IMG/VR virus record: IMGVR_UViG_3300042398_000319
Location: 1 to 64,000 of that record
Length of the DNA: 64,000 bases
Origin: a virus
Direction: 5' to 3' (one strand)
Positions within the stretch are counted from its first letter, which is position 1. Each line of letters starts with the position of its first letter. Positions 1 to 8,528 of this stretch are shown here, one piece after another. The translations under genes and the position numbers were made by a program. The notes under the pieces are model-generated. The model saw nothing but the letters and a program-made list of their open reading frames with translations. It did no database searches and was not told the DNA's origin.

Positions 1-1
1 T

Positions 2-88
2 CGTCAAACAAAATCGGAAATTTATAGAATGCTCCCATCTATTGCTGAGGGGGTTAACTCCCACAATAGAGAGAAAGGATTAAGGTAA
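2..88 (+). CDS. C-terminal end of an upstream tail gene (partial)
   Basis: Only the last 28 codons of this reading frame are inside the window; it ends in TAA four bases before the next gene. The visible tail of the protein is basic and polar and matches no family I recognise. It is inferred to be coding because the frame is open from the window edge and the spacing to the next start is that of a tight operon. A second frame is also open here until about base 83, so the frame choice is uncertain. Confidence 0.45.
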   Translation, partial: RQTKSEIYRMLPSIAEGVNSHNREKGLR

Positions 89-92
89 AATT

Positions 93-683
93 ATGTATGG
101 TATCTATGAAAATGGAGAGGTGATTGCTAAATTTACAGCACCGCTAACAATTAAAAGCAATCAGCCAGTCTTCGTTTCAGATACCCTATCACTAAAACGA
201 TTTATTAGCCGTAGGAGTGCTCAACGTTGGGAAATCAACGCTGGCCTTGAGCCTCTTACGACTGATGCTCAGGACCTAATGGTTAATTTAGTGACTAAGG
301 GTTATTCTGAAACAGTGACAATAATTGTGCCCCAAAATTATGGAGCTAAGATGGTTAAAACAGCCACTGGAACTCCTGTAGTTTCTGGTGTAGCTGGACA
401 GAGTCAAGTTGTTATTTCAAGTGGTCTTTCTGGCTTATTGCCAAAGGGCACATTTGTAAAGTTTTCAAATCATTCTAAGGTATATATGACTACCTCTAAT
501 TTAGTAGGTAATGGTGTATTAACATTATTTCCTGCTCTTGTATCAAATGCAACCGGTACAATGACATATAGTAATGATGTGCAAATGCAATGTTTATATG
601 ACACAGACGTAGTAACAGGTATGGTATATAGTGATGGTGTTTTAATGGACACTGGAGAGATAAGGTTATTGGAGAAGTTATGA
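93..683 (+). CDS. Tail protein upstream of the J-like gene
   Basis: A 196-aa protein, beta-rich by composition (many Thr, Val, Gly), with no signal peptide or membrane segment. An AAGG ribosome site sits 7 bases before the ATG. It overlaps the next gene by ATGA and is the second-to-last small gene before a J-like tail-tip protein, the place where siphoviruses keep distal-tail or hub components. The tail role is inferred from position; I do not recognise the family from sequence. Confidence 0.6.
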   Translation: MYGIYENGEVIAKFTAPLTIKSNQPVFVSDTLSLKRFISRRSAQRWEINAGLEPLTTDAQDLMVNLVTKGYSETVTIIVPQNYGAKMVKTATGTPVVSGVAGQSQVVISSGLSGLLPKGTFVKFSNHSKVYMTTSNLVGNGVLTLFPALVSNATGTMTYSNDVQMQCLYDTDVVTGMVYSDGVLMDTGEIRLLEKL

Positions 684-1276
684 TAAAGTTTAGTCAAACA
701 GTTCAAGATATACTAGCACAACCGCTGGTAGAAGCATTTTACTTAGTAGAGGTAATAATGTCTGAAAGTGTTTCTTATAAGTCTACTACATTCTTTAGAG
801 ATGTTACTACAATGAATGGTGCAACACCTATTGCCACATATTTAAGTGATGGTAAAATTGTAAGCATTGATGCTCCCAAATTATCCTCTACAGTTGATAG
901 AGAAATTTTTAAAATTAGTTTTGCAGACCCCAATTTTACTTTTGGGGCTACAATTGATTCAGGATTAATAGGAAAGCTTGTAGACGTTAAAATAGGCTTT
1001 GTCAATCAAACAACTAAACAACCAGAGTTAGATGCAGAAAATGTAATTACAGTGTATCGTGGGAATATTGACTCAAGTGATTATGCTATTAATACTGCAG
1101 AAATAGGTGAAGTTCTTTTAAATGTTGGCTGTTCAAGCCCAATGAATGATCTTGACTTAGTAAAAGCTTTTTATACAACTAAAGATGCTGCATCAACAAG
1201 AGATTCTTCAGATACTGCTTTTGATCAAATCTATGAAGGTTCAGGTATCTTACAACTTAAGTGGGGGAAAGTATAA
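680..1276 (+). CDS. Tail hub or baseplate-like protein
   Basis: A 198-aa protein that starts inside the stop codon of the preceding gene and ends in TAATG shared with the J-like gene. The N-terminus has a short helix-forming stretch (FSQTVQDILAQPLVEAFYLV) followed by beta-rich sequence. Position and overall look resemble DUF2163-type hub proteins that precede the J or GTA gp15-like protein in siphovirus tails, but this is an analogy, not a motif match. It probably assembles with the two flanking gene products at the tail tip. Confidence 0.55.
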   Translation: MIKFSQTVQDILAQPLVEAFYLVEVIMSESVSYKSTTFFRDVTTMNGATPIATYLSDGKIVSIDAPKLSSTVDREIFKISFADPNFTFGATIDSGLIGKLVDVKIGFVNQTTKQPELDAENVITVYRGNIDSSDYAINTAEIGEVLLNVGCSSPMNDLDLVKAFYTTKDAASTRDSSDTAFDQIYEGSGILQLKWGKV

Positions 1277-4200
1277 TGGCAGAGTTTATTGCAGCTGCAA
1301 AGTTTATAGGTTCTATCCTAGCTACAGCAGCACCCTACATCACAGCCGCTTCAATTGCTTATCAAGTTACACAAGCTAGAAAGATGCGAAAAGCTGCACA
1401 AGCAGCAGCTGAAGCTAGAAAAGGTTTTGAACTTGTAATTGAAGGCGAAGGAGTGACTTTACCAATTGTTTATGGTAGAGCAAAAATTGGTGGTGTTAGA
1501 GCATACCACAACACAGCAAGTAATTACGTTTATACGACGCCAAATAGTGATAAGGCAATTGTTAGTTCAGGTTTTAATAACAGTATTAATGGAGAAAAGA
1601 ATGAATTCTTATTTTTCCAACAGGCTTTATGCCAAGGTCCAATTAGCAATGTCTATGATGTTGTTTATGATGAGTCTCGTTACTCAGACGATCCAGACCT
1701 AAATTCATCCACTACTATTACGTACGATAACGGTGATGCTGAAAATCCAAATATTTATACAGAAACTAAACTAAAGTCAGGAACTCGTATTGATTTACAC
1801 TATGGTGATTTTGCAGTTGCAGATACTATTATGGCTGCTAATCATCCTGAAAGAGTTAACTCAATCTTTACACAAGTAAAAAATGGACTTGGACTTGCAT
1901 ATGCCTCAGTAGTTATAAAACTAGATAGAGATGATCCAACTTTTAATGCTGTACCAATGTTACAATTTTTTATTGAGGGCAAGAAAGTAAAGAATATCAT
2001 TAGGTCAGGTACTGTTGGAAATTACAGTTATTCAGTAGATCCATTAAGAGCATATTCTAATAACCCTGCTTTATGTTTATTAGACTACTTGCTAGATACT
2101 ACTTCTGGTAAAAATATTGATATTTCATTGATTGACTTAGAGTCTTTCTATAATGCTAAAACTGTATGTGATCAGGTTGTATTACAAGATGCTACTGTTG
2201 GTGGCAAAATTTATTTCCCAACTAATGGGAGCACTGGTGCAGAAGGCATTACTCCTACGTCAGTAACTAGAGATGTTAAGCTTTATGAGTGTAATGCTAT
2301 TATCGATACACAAAAGCCTCTTAGAGAAAACGTAGAAGCTATTCTAGCTACTATGGGTGATGCAAGACTTATTTGGTCTGCTGGTAAATATAAGCTCAAT
2401 TTACAGTATCCAAATAATAATGCTGCAATTGTTCTTTCTGCAGATCTGACAGATGAAGATTTAGTATTAGACAATACTGTTACAATTAATTGGCCAAGCT
2501 CTAGCGAGAGACTAAACCAATGTATTGTAAGATTCCATAATGAATCTGAAAACTTTAAGGAAGATACAGTATCCTGGCCTCCAAAAGTTTCTGGTACTTC
2601 GTTAAGAGGCATTGGCGGATTTAAATACCCAGTAGCAGAAGATGATGGTTGGCCAGATAATGCTGGTGGTACTCTACTTAAGAAATATGCAGTATGGTCT
2701 GGTACAGGTTCTTCTTTTGATCAAACATGGAAATTCTTTGTAAAAGAAACTGGTACATTTAATATTGAATACACTGGTGATAACAGTGCAATAGTTACAA
2801 TAACAACTGCAGATGGCTCCCCTGTGTTCTCAGGAAGTAACTACAATTATCAAGCCGTAAATACAGGAACATTTAATTTAACTGCTAATACAGAGTATCG
2901 TATAAGAATTCAAGGTAATGATGACAATGTGGGTAACAAAGGTGTTGCTGCTAAGATTAGCAAAGGCTCTTTTATTTATTGGACCACTCGTTCGGAAAAT
3001 TACACTGGCTTTTTAACAGTTGTCAATGACGCATCTGTGTTTAATCAAATGAAAGCAGATGATAATGGTATTGACTTGGAGACTGATATCTTTGCTGATG
3101 GTGTAACAGACTACTATCATGCACTAGCAAAAGCTGAAGAACTTGTTAGAGTAAGTAGAACTGCTTTTGGTATTCAATTTAAATATGTTATCAAAGATAA
3201 GTTTTTAGAGCCAGGTGATTTTATTAGGCTAAATAGTGAAACATTAAATTTAGGTTTAGATGGTGAGCTTTACCTTCGTGTTAATGAAGTAAAAATTACA
3301 GAAGAGTCTGTATGTGAAGTAAACGCAACAAGATTTGATTCTACACAATTAGCCTGGAATGTAAATGATAACGAATACATTAGAGCACCTAATGTTTATA
3401 ACTTTGTATTTGGTACTCCTACAAGTTTAGTGTACACTCAGCAAGAAACTGAAATTCTGAATTCTTCAGGAAAATTAACTTGGAACGGAGTAGACACAAG
3501 TGCATTAGACACTTATATTACTTATTACTATATCCCAGGAAATATAGATGTAAATCAAGAGATTATTTGGACTGAACTAGGCAGAACCACAGATACCAGT
3601 TTTAATCTTCCACCATTAACAATTGACAAAACAATTTTTGGTGTTAGGGCATTATCTAAAGCAGGTAAATTGTCTAATATGGCAACTACTGCTCTTGTTG
3701 ATATTGAACCTGCAGTTGTCGTATCTCCTTATACAGTAGTATTGTCTAACGATTCATTGGTATTTACTTGTGATAAGGATGGTAATCCACTTTCTGGGCA
3801 ATTACCCAAGACAATAAATGTTTATACTTATAGGGGCCTTGATTTAGTAACTTCAGGTATTACTTATGGACTTACTCAAACAGGCTGTACTGCGGTAATA
3901 TCTAATGGTGTTATAACAATTTCTAACATTAATAATCTTTATGCAAGCATTGTTGTAACAGTTACAATTGATTCAAGAACTATAACTAAAACAGTATCTC
4001 TTGCTAAAGCAATAACGGGTGCAACAGGCTTAACTGGAGACCCTGGAAATCCTGGTATTAACGGCAATCAATATGCAACAGTAACATTGTACCAATGGTC
4101 TACTGCTACCCCAGGTAATCCAAGTAATGAAAGCGTTTACACATGGGCGACTGGAGTTAATGGGAATTATACAGGTTCAGGAAATTGGTCAACAACTATT

Positions 4201-7110
4201 CCTGCAAACCCAGGAATTCCACAATTACAATTATGGACAGCAACAAAATCTATTTCAGCTATAGCAGGTACAGCTACTACAATAGTGTCTTGGTCTAGTG
4301 GTTATAGCATATCTTCTGTAACAATAAATGGAGCTACAGGAAGCCCTGGAATTAATGGTCTACAAATTGCTAGACCTACTGTTTACCAATGGGCTTTATC
4401 AATACCTGTTTCTCCAGTAGGTACATCTACTTATACATGGGCTACAAATAGTTTTACACCTACGCCTAGTGGATGGAGCCAAGTAATCAATTCTGCACCT
4501 ACTGCTGGTTATACTTTGTGGGCAGCAGTTGTAACTATTTCGGATAATGCCTCAGCTACTACTAGTTCAATAAATTGGACTAATTCAAGTGTTATTGCTT
4601 CAGGTTATGCAGGTACAAATGGTAGTAATGGTTCTCCCGGTCAGCAAGGTGCCTCTGCTAGAGTTTCTTATACTAAAACAGCATTAACCTCTTTGGCATC
4701 TACTCCTTTTAATATTGTTACAGTAGGTAACACCTCATATCCTCCAAACACATCGTGGGGTTCAGATACAGTATGGCAAGGCACTCCTCCAACTATTAAT
4801 GCTGGTGAATCAGTTTATCAATCTGATGGTGTTTACGATCCAGTAACAAATAATACTGTTTGGAATGTACCATATCTATCAGCCTTAAAAGTAGGTAGTT
4901 TATCTGCTATTACAACTAATACAGGTAACTTGACAGTATCTGGTACAATCAAATCTAGTACAGCTGAAATCAGTGGTACAACAATGACTGGTGCTGGTGC
5001 AGTTGTGTATTCAAATGGTCAGTTTGCCGTTGGTAATACTACTAATAATATTACTTATAACGGTAGTGTTATAACACTTAATGGTCAAGTTGTAGTGCCA
5101 AGTAACATTGATACTCGTAATCTTACTATTAAGGATTCAGCAGGAAATGTAATCTTTGGTTCAGGAACTAATCTTGATTATTCAAGAATTACAGCTTCAT
5201 CGGGATGGTTGAATAGTAATATATCTATTGCATCAAATGGTAGTTTGTCTGGAGCAGGTGGAGGTACAGTTACAGCAGCTGGTATTAATGCAGTACAAAC
5301 TAGTTTAGGTAACGCACCTGCTGGTATTTTAAATAATAATATTGGGCTAACTCTCAATTCTAATGGTACATTAAGCGTTTCTGGTGGACCTGTTGCATCA
5401 GGTACAGTTACAGCTGCTGGTATTAGTGCAGTACAAACTAGCCTTGGCAATGCTCCTGCTGGAATATTAAATAGTAATATTAGTTTAAGTAGTAACGGTA
5501 CACTAAACAATGCTGGTGGTGGCACAGTAACAATCAGTGGACTTGGTTATTCAGGTGCATTAGATGCAACTAAAAACATATTTACACAAGGTGCAATTGC
5601 AAGCAGACCTACAGGTGCAGATGGTGATATCTTTTATGCAACAGATATTTTTCAGTTATATCAGAAAATTTCTGGTAGCTGGGTCTTAGCAGCTAATAAT
5701 ACATCTGTAGATGCTTCAGGTGTAATTCGTGGCACCTCTACTGGTGCTGGTACAACTGTTGCAAATAGCCAAATTACTATTTCAGGTGGTGCTATTAACG
5801 GTATTGGTGCAGGTTCAGGTACAGCTGTTGCTAATTCAGCTATTACTATTTCTTCAGGCTCAATTAATGGTATTGGTACTGGTACAGGCACGGTAGTAGC
5901 TAATAATGAAATTAATATTGTTAATGGAGCACTCTCGGGTATTGGTACTGGTACAGGCACGGTAGTAGCTAACAGTGCAATTGCTGTGTCTGGCGGTAAT
6001 ATTACTGGTATTGGAACCGGTAATAATACTGCAGTAGCTAATTCTGCAATTACTATTTCAGGAAACAATATTAATGGTATTGGAACTGGAAATGGTACAG
6101 CGGTAGCTAATAGTGCTATTTCAATTGGTTCAGATGGTACTTTATATGGTGCTGGTGGTGGTACAGTTACCGCTAGTGGTTTAGGTGCTGTTAGAACAGA
6201 CTTAGCAAATGCACCTGCTGGTATTTTAAATAGTAATGTAACACTAGGTACTCTTGGTGCTGGTGGTTTTGCTTACCTAAATACTATTACAAGCGGTAAT
6301 GTCTCTACATACATCTCAGGCGCAGCTATTGGTACGGCTCAAGTTGGTATATTGACTGCTGGAAATATTGGAGCTGGAACTATCGATGCAAGTAAAATTG
6401 CTGCAAATACAATTACTGCCGATAAAATCAATAGTGGTACTGTATTTACAAACTCTCTTCAAGTAGGTAGTTCTCCTTCCGTATCTGGTACTTCAATGAC
6501 TGGATCAGGTGGTATACTAAATAGCACTGGTACTTTTGCTTTAGGTAATAGTTCTACTAACATTAGCTATAATGGCAGTCAAATGACGCTTAATGGTAAT
6601 GTAGTTGCTACTGGAAATATCAATACTAATGCCGTTACAACAGCCGCATATGGCTCTTATAATGGATTTCACAGATGGTGGCAGGGCTCTGTAACCGGAC
6701 CTTTAGTTGACACTTTTGCATCAATCTCATTTTCTGCTAATGCAGGAGATGTGGTATTACTTGAAGCAACCTTTGATCCTAGGGTTAATACACTTTATCC
6801 CTATATTTGGGATGAGTACACCTACATTTCTGTTTTAAGAGCTCAACTTCAGTTTAATGGTGTTGTTGTTACAGAAACAAAAAGTTCTAGTATTACGAAC
6901 TTCGGTGGAATAAGCGACACTAGTCCTATTACAGCTTTAGAAGGCTGGGTAACCTCTAAGGTTATTAGGGCAACAGCAACAGTTAGTACAAGTGGTACTC
7001 AGACTTTAAGTTTAAATGGTTATTCCTATGGGTTAGCAGGTGGTTTTGGTAATGGTGGTTCCTACGCTTTTCAAAACATTGTTTTAAGTGCATTTATTCG
7101 GAGACGCTAA
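1276..7110 (+). CDS. J-like central tail-tip / host specificity protein
   Basis: About 1,944 aa. The chosen ATG shares its first base with the upstream stop and follows a GGGGGA ribosome site; a GTG 15 bases earlier is possible but less likely. The N-terminus has an Ala-rich hydrophobic helix (residues 5-35) and then the tail-tip core, including YGRAKIGGVRAY near residue 70, as in lambda J-type proteins. A fibronectin-like segment near residue 700 is followed by three short collagen-like Gly-X-Y linkers (GATGLTGDPGNPG, GATGSPG, NGSPGQQG) and a Gly/Thr/Asn-rich distal part carrying six copies of a 22-residue repeat. It probably forms the tail-tip fibre that contacts the host first. Family level is fairly sure; the receptor cannot be read. 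Confidence 0.82.
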   Translation: MAEFIAAAKFIGSILATAAPYITAASIAYQVTQARKMRKAAQAAAEARKGFELVIEGEGVTLPIVYGRAKIGGVRAYHNTASNYVYTTPNSDKAIVSSGFNNSINGEKNEFLFFQQALCQGPISNVYDVVYDESRYSDDPDLNSSTTITYDNGDAENPNIYTETKLKSGTRIDLHYGDFAVADTIMAANHPERVNSIFTQVKNGLGLAYASVVIKLDRDDPTFNAVPMLQFFIEGKKVKNIIRSGTVGNYSYSVDPLRAYSNNPALCLLDYLLDTTSGKNIDISLIDLESFYNAKTVCDQVVLQDATVGGKIYFPTNGSTGAEGITPTSVTRDVKLYECNAIIDTQKPLRENVEAILATMGDARLIWSAGKYKLNLQYPNNNAAIVLSADLTDEDLVLDNTVTINWPSSSERLNQCIVRFHNESENFKEDTVSWPPKVSGTSLRGIGGFKYPVAEDDGWPDNAGGTLLKKYAVWSGTGSSFDQTWKFFVKETGTFNIEYTGDNSAIVTITTADGSPVFSGSNYNYQAVNTGTFNLTANTEYRIRIQGNDDNVGNKGVAAKISKGSFIYWTTRSENYTGFLTVVNDASVFNQMKADDNGIDLETDIFADGVTDYYHALAKAEELVRVSRTAFGIQFKYVIKDKFLEPGDFIRLNSETLNLGLDGELYLRVNEVKITEESVCEVNATRFDSTQLAWNVNDNEYIRAPNVYNFVFGTPTSLVYTQQETEILNSSGKLTWNGVDTSALDTYITYYYIPGNIDVNQEIIWTELGRTTDTSFNLPPLTIDKTIFGVRALSKAGKLSNMATTALVDIEPAVVVSPYTVVLSNDSLVFTCDKDGNPLSGQLPKTINVYTYRGLDLVTSGITYGLTQTGCTAVISNGVITISNINNLYASIVVTVTIDSRTITKTVSLAKAITGATGLTGDPGNPGINGNQYATVTLYQWSTATPGNPSNESVYTWATGVNGNYTGSGNWSTTIPANPGIPQLQLWTATKSISAIAGTATTIVSWSSGYSISSVTINGATGSPGINGLQIARPTVYQWALSIPVSPVGTSTYTWATNSFTPTPSGWSQVINSAPTAGYTLWAAVVTISDNASATTSSINWTNSSVIASGYAGTNGSNGSPGQQGASARVSYTKTALTSLASTPFNIVTVGNTSYPPNTSWGSDTVWQGTPPTINAGESVYQSDGVYDPVTNNTVWNVPYLSALKVGSLSAITTNTGNLTVSGTIKSSTAEISGTTMTGAGAVVYSNGQFAVGNTTNNITYNGSVITLNGQVVVPSNIDTRNLTIKDSAGNVIFGSGTNLDYSRITASSGWLNSNISIASNGSLSGAGGGTVTAAGINAVQTSLGNAPAGILNNNIGLTLNSNGTLSVSGGPVASGTVTAAGISAVQTSLGNAPAGILNSNISLSSNGTLNNAGGGTVTISGLGYSGALDATKNIFTQGAIASRPTGADGDIFYATDIFQLYQKISGSWVLAANNTSVDASGVIRGTSTGAGTTVANSQITISGGAINGIGAGSGTAVANSAITISSGSINGIGTGTGTVVANNEINIVNGALSGIGTGTGTVVANSAIAVSGGNITGIGTGNNTAVANSAITISGNNINGIGTGNGTAVANSAISIGSDGTLYGAGGGTVTASGLGAVRTDLANAPAGILNSNVTLGTLGAGGFAYLNTITSGNVSTYISGAAIGTAQVGILTAGNIGAGTIDASKIAANTITADKINSGTVFTNSLQVGSSPSVSGTSMTGSGGILNSTGTFALGNSSTNISYNGSQMTLNGNVVATGNINTNAVTTAAYGSYNGFHRWWQGSVTGPLVDTFASISFSANAGDVVLLEATFDPRVNTLYPYIWDEYTYISVLRAQLQFNGVVVTETKSSSITNFGGISDTSPITALEGWVTSKVIRATATVSTSGTQTLSLNGYSYGLAGGFGNGGSYAFQNIVLSAFIRRR
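5737..6135 (+). repeat. Coding tandem repeats of about 22 codons in the J-like gene
   Basis: About six consecutive units encode variants of GIGTGTGTVVANSAI followed by a short ISGG-type spacer. Two neighbouring units share a long identical DNA stretch (around 5870 and 5938), a sign of recent copying. Regular Gly/Val/Asn spacing suggests a beta-helical or beta-prism shaft. Such repeats can change number by slippage or recombination and so change fibre length. Confidence 0.75.
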
Positions 7111-7535
7111 TGAAATTTTATGCAAGAATATCTAACAACATTTTACAACAAGGTTATGGGCTAGATGAAGATTCCTTTGAAGCAACAAAGCAAATATATC
7201 CAGAAGATACATTCTTAGAAACAGACAGTTTATGCGCACCTGATACTCATTATTTTCAGGATGGTGAAGTTATAAAGAAATCAGAAAAACCATCAAATTC
7301 TTGTTTTTGGAATGATACAACTTTTTCTTGGGTAGAAAACTCCCAGCTAAAAGAAGTTGAAGTTAAACGAAATAGACATATGTTGCTATCAAGTTCTGAC
7401 TGGACTCAATTACCTAATAATCCATTGAGTATAGAAAAACAAACAGCTTGGGCAAACTATCGTCAAGAGCTTAGGGATATAACCACACAATCAGGTTATC
7501 CTTTTGATGTTGTTTGGCCAACTAAACCAAATTAA
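7110..7535 (+). CDS. Tail fibre assembly chaperone-like protein
   Basis: A 141-aa protein whose start overlaps the J-like stop (TAATG). The C-terminal half carries the signature of phage tail assembly chaperones of the Phage_tail_APC/DUF4376 type: a basic run with RN, then LLSSSDWTQLPNNPLS, WANYRQELRDIT and a final PFDVVWPTKP. Members sit directly downstream of fibre or tip genes and help fold or trimerise the fibre. It closes the first tail operon, just before a phage-type promoter. Confidence 0.85.
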   Translation: MKFYARISNNILQQGYGLDEDSFEATKQIYPEDTFLETDSLCAPDTHYFQDGEVIKKSEKPSNSCFWNDTTFSWVENSQLKEVEVKRNRHMLLSSSDWTQLPNNPLSIEKQTAWANYRQELRDITTQSGYPFDVVWPTKPN

Positions 7536-7541
7536 TCAATT

Positions 7542-7564
7542 TACCAGGGGACGCTAAAGAGAGA
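7542..7564 (+). promoter_or_regulatory. Phage RNA polymerase promoter, copy 1 (late fibre operon)
   Basis: TACCAGGGGACGCTAAAG followed by AGAGA. The same 23 bases recur exactly at 52496. The 18-mer spans -17 to +1 if transcription starts at its last G (7559), the geometry of T7-family promoters, and the core AGGGGACGCTA resembles the SP6-group core AGGTGACACTATAG. It lies between the tail chaperone and the GNAT/fibre genes. That the phage's own RNA polymerase uses it is inference. Confidence 0.85.
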
Positions 7565-7565
7565 T

Positions 7566-7581
7566 CCTAGGCTCCCCTAGG
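7566..7581 (+). promoter_or_regulatory. 5' stem-loop of the fibre transcript
   Basis: CCTAGG-CTCC-CCTAGG gives a 6-bp stem with a 4-base loop starting at about +8 from the predicted start at 7559. There is no T-tract, so it is not a terminator. In T7-family phages such leaders stabilise the 5' end; that role is inferred here. Confidence 0.55.
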
Positions 7582-7594
7582 TAATATATTATAT

Positions 7595-8053
7595 ATGATA
7601 TTAATAGATAAAATAAGAACATTAGAAGAAATCGATAAATGCCTAGATATTTCATTAGAACTATTTAGTCATTATGAATCAAATGAAATCGGAATAGATG
7701 AAGTTTACTGTAGGGAAAACCTGATAGCTCTTGCTAAACGTGGTGATTTCTTCAGGATTGTTAAATACAATGATGAACTAGTTGGTTGGATGGCTGCAAA
7801 AGTAAGTAGTCCATATCTACACTCTAGAGAAAAAGTATTGTATCAATTATATTACCATTGTAGCTTATCTGGATATTCTGCTGTAAAAGCATTAATTCTT
7901 GTCCATGAAGCAATGATAGAGACTGCTAGAGAAAAGAATATTCGTCTAGTGGTTACGTCTAGTGAACTAGATAACTATGAAACATTCAATCGAGTGTTAC
8001 TAAAACAAGGCTGGATAAAGAGAAACAAAAGTTTAATTTATCCAATTGATTAA
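7595..8053 (+). CDS. GNAT-family N-acetyltransferase-like protein
   Basis: A 152-aa protein with the general GNAT layout: an N-terminal alpha-helical part, a beta-strand motif NDELVGWMAAKV near residue 65, a central helix, and a C-terminal strand with YETFNRVLLKQGWIKR typical of the acetyl-CoA fold end. Such proteins are common beside fibre genes in phages; the acceptor is unknown. It is the first gene after promoter copy 1. The ribosome site is weak (AGG 13 bases upstream). Confidence 0.6.
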   Translation: MILIDKIRTLEEIDKCLDISLELFSHYESNEIGIDEVYCRENLIALAKRGDFFRIVKYNDELVGWMAAKVSSPYLHSREKVLYQLYYHCSLSGYSAVKALILVHEAMIETAREKNIRLVVTSSELDNYETFNRVLLKQGWIKRNKSLIYPID

Positions 8054-8089
8054 CCTGAACTCCATCTGAGGATCGAGAAGGGAACAAAA

Positions 8090-8527
8090 ATGGCAAGAAG
8101 TAAAATTACGTCTGCATCAAAAGATTTAATATCTGATGATGGTGCAGTATTAGTGTCTGTTATCAAGGGTGAACAGATACACTTAAATTTAACCCTATCT
8201 TGGCTTACTAACATTTCGGATTATCAAATCTTTAGTAAAGTCGTAGAAGCGAATAATGACGGTTCAGGTGCAATTCCTGAAACAGTCAAACCAGGTGGTG
8301 TAATTGTGGATATCCCTTTATTGGATACCGCTGACACTAATAACCAATTTATTATGGTTATTCCAGAGACACTAATTACTGGCTGGTCAACACAACCAAC
8401 ACCAAACAAACCAGTATACGGTTACATCGATTTAGAAATTCGTGATACTGGTATTGGTACTCGTAAACAAGTGTGGAAACCTTTTAGGGGTCTAATTGAA
8501 GTAAGATATTCTCCAACAGAGGTATAA
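8090..8527 (+). CDS. Putative virion structural protein before the fibre
   Basis: A 145-aa beta-rich protein with no membrane segment or catalytic motif I recognise. It follows a GAAGGGAAC ribosome site and stops one base before the giant fibre start. It resembles the short adaptor-type proteins that sit immediately upstream of phage side-fibre genes, so a fibre attachment or baseplate role is likely but inferred. Confidence 0.55.
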   Translation: MARSKITSASKDLISDDGAVLVSVIKGEQIHLNLTLSWLTNISDYQIFSKVVEANNDGSGAIPETVKPGGVIVDIPLLDTADTNNQFIMVIPETLITGWSTQPTPNKPVYGYIDLEIRDTGIGTRKQVWKPFRGLIEVRYSPTEV

Positions 8528-8528
8528 T

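Noticed and set aside
1261-1275. GTG start for the J-like gene 15 bases before the ATG
   Set aside because: The GTG lies inside the GGGGGA that serves as ribosome site for the ATG at 1276, which also overlaps the upstream stop in the style of the operon.
5178-6068. Minus-strand open frames opposite the Gly/Thr repeats of the J-like gene
   Set aside because: Pro/Leu/Val-only products without start signals; mirror images of the repeats on the coding strand.
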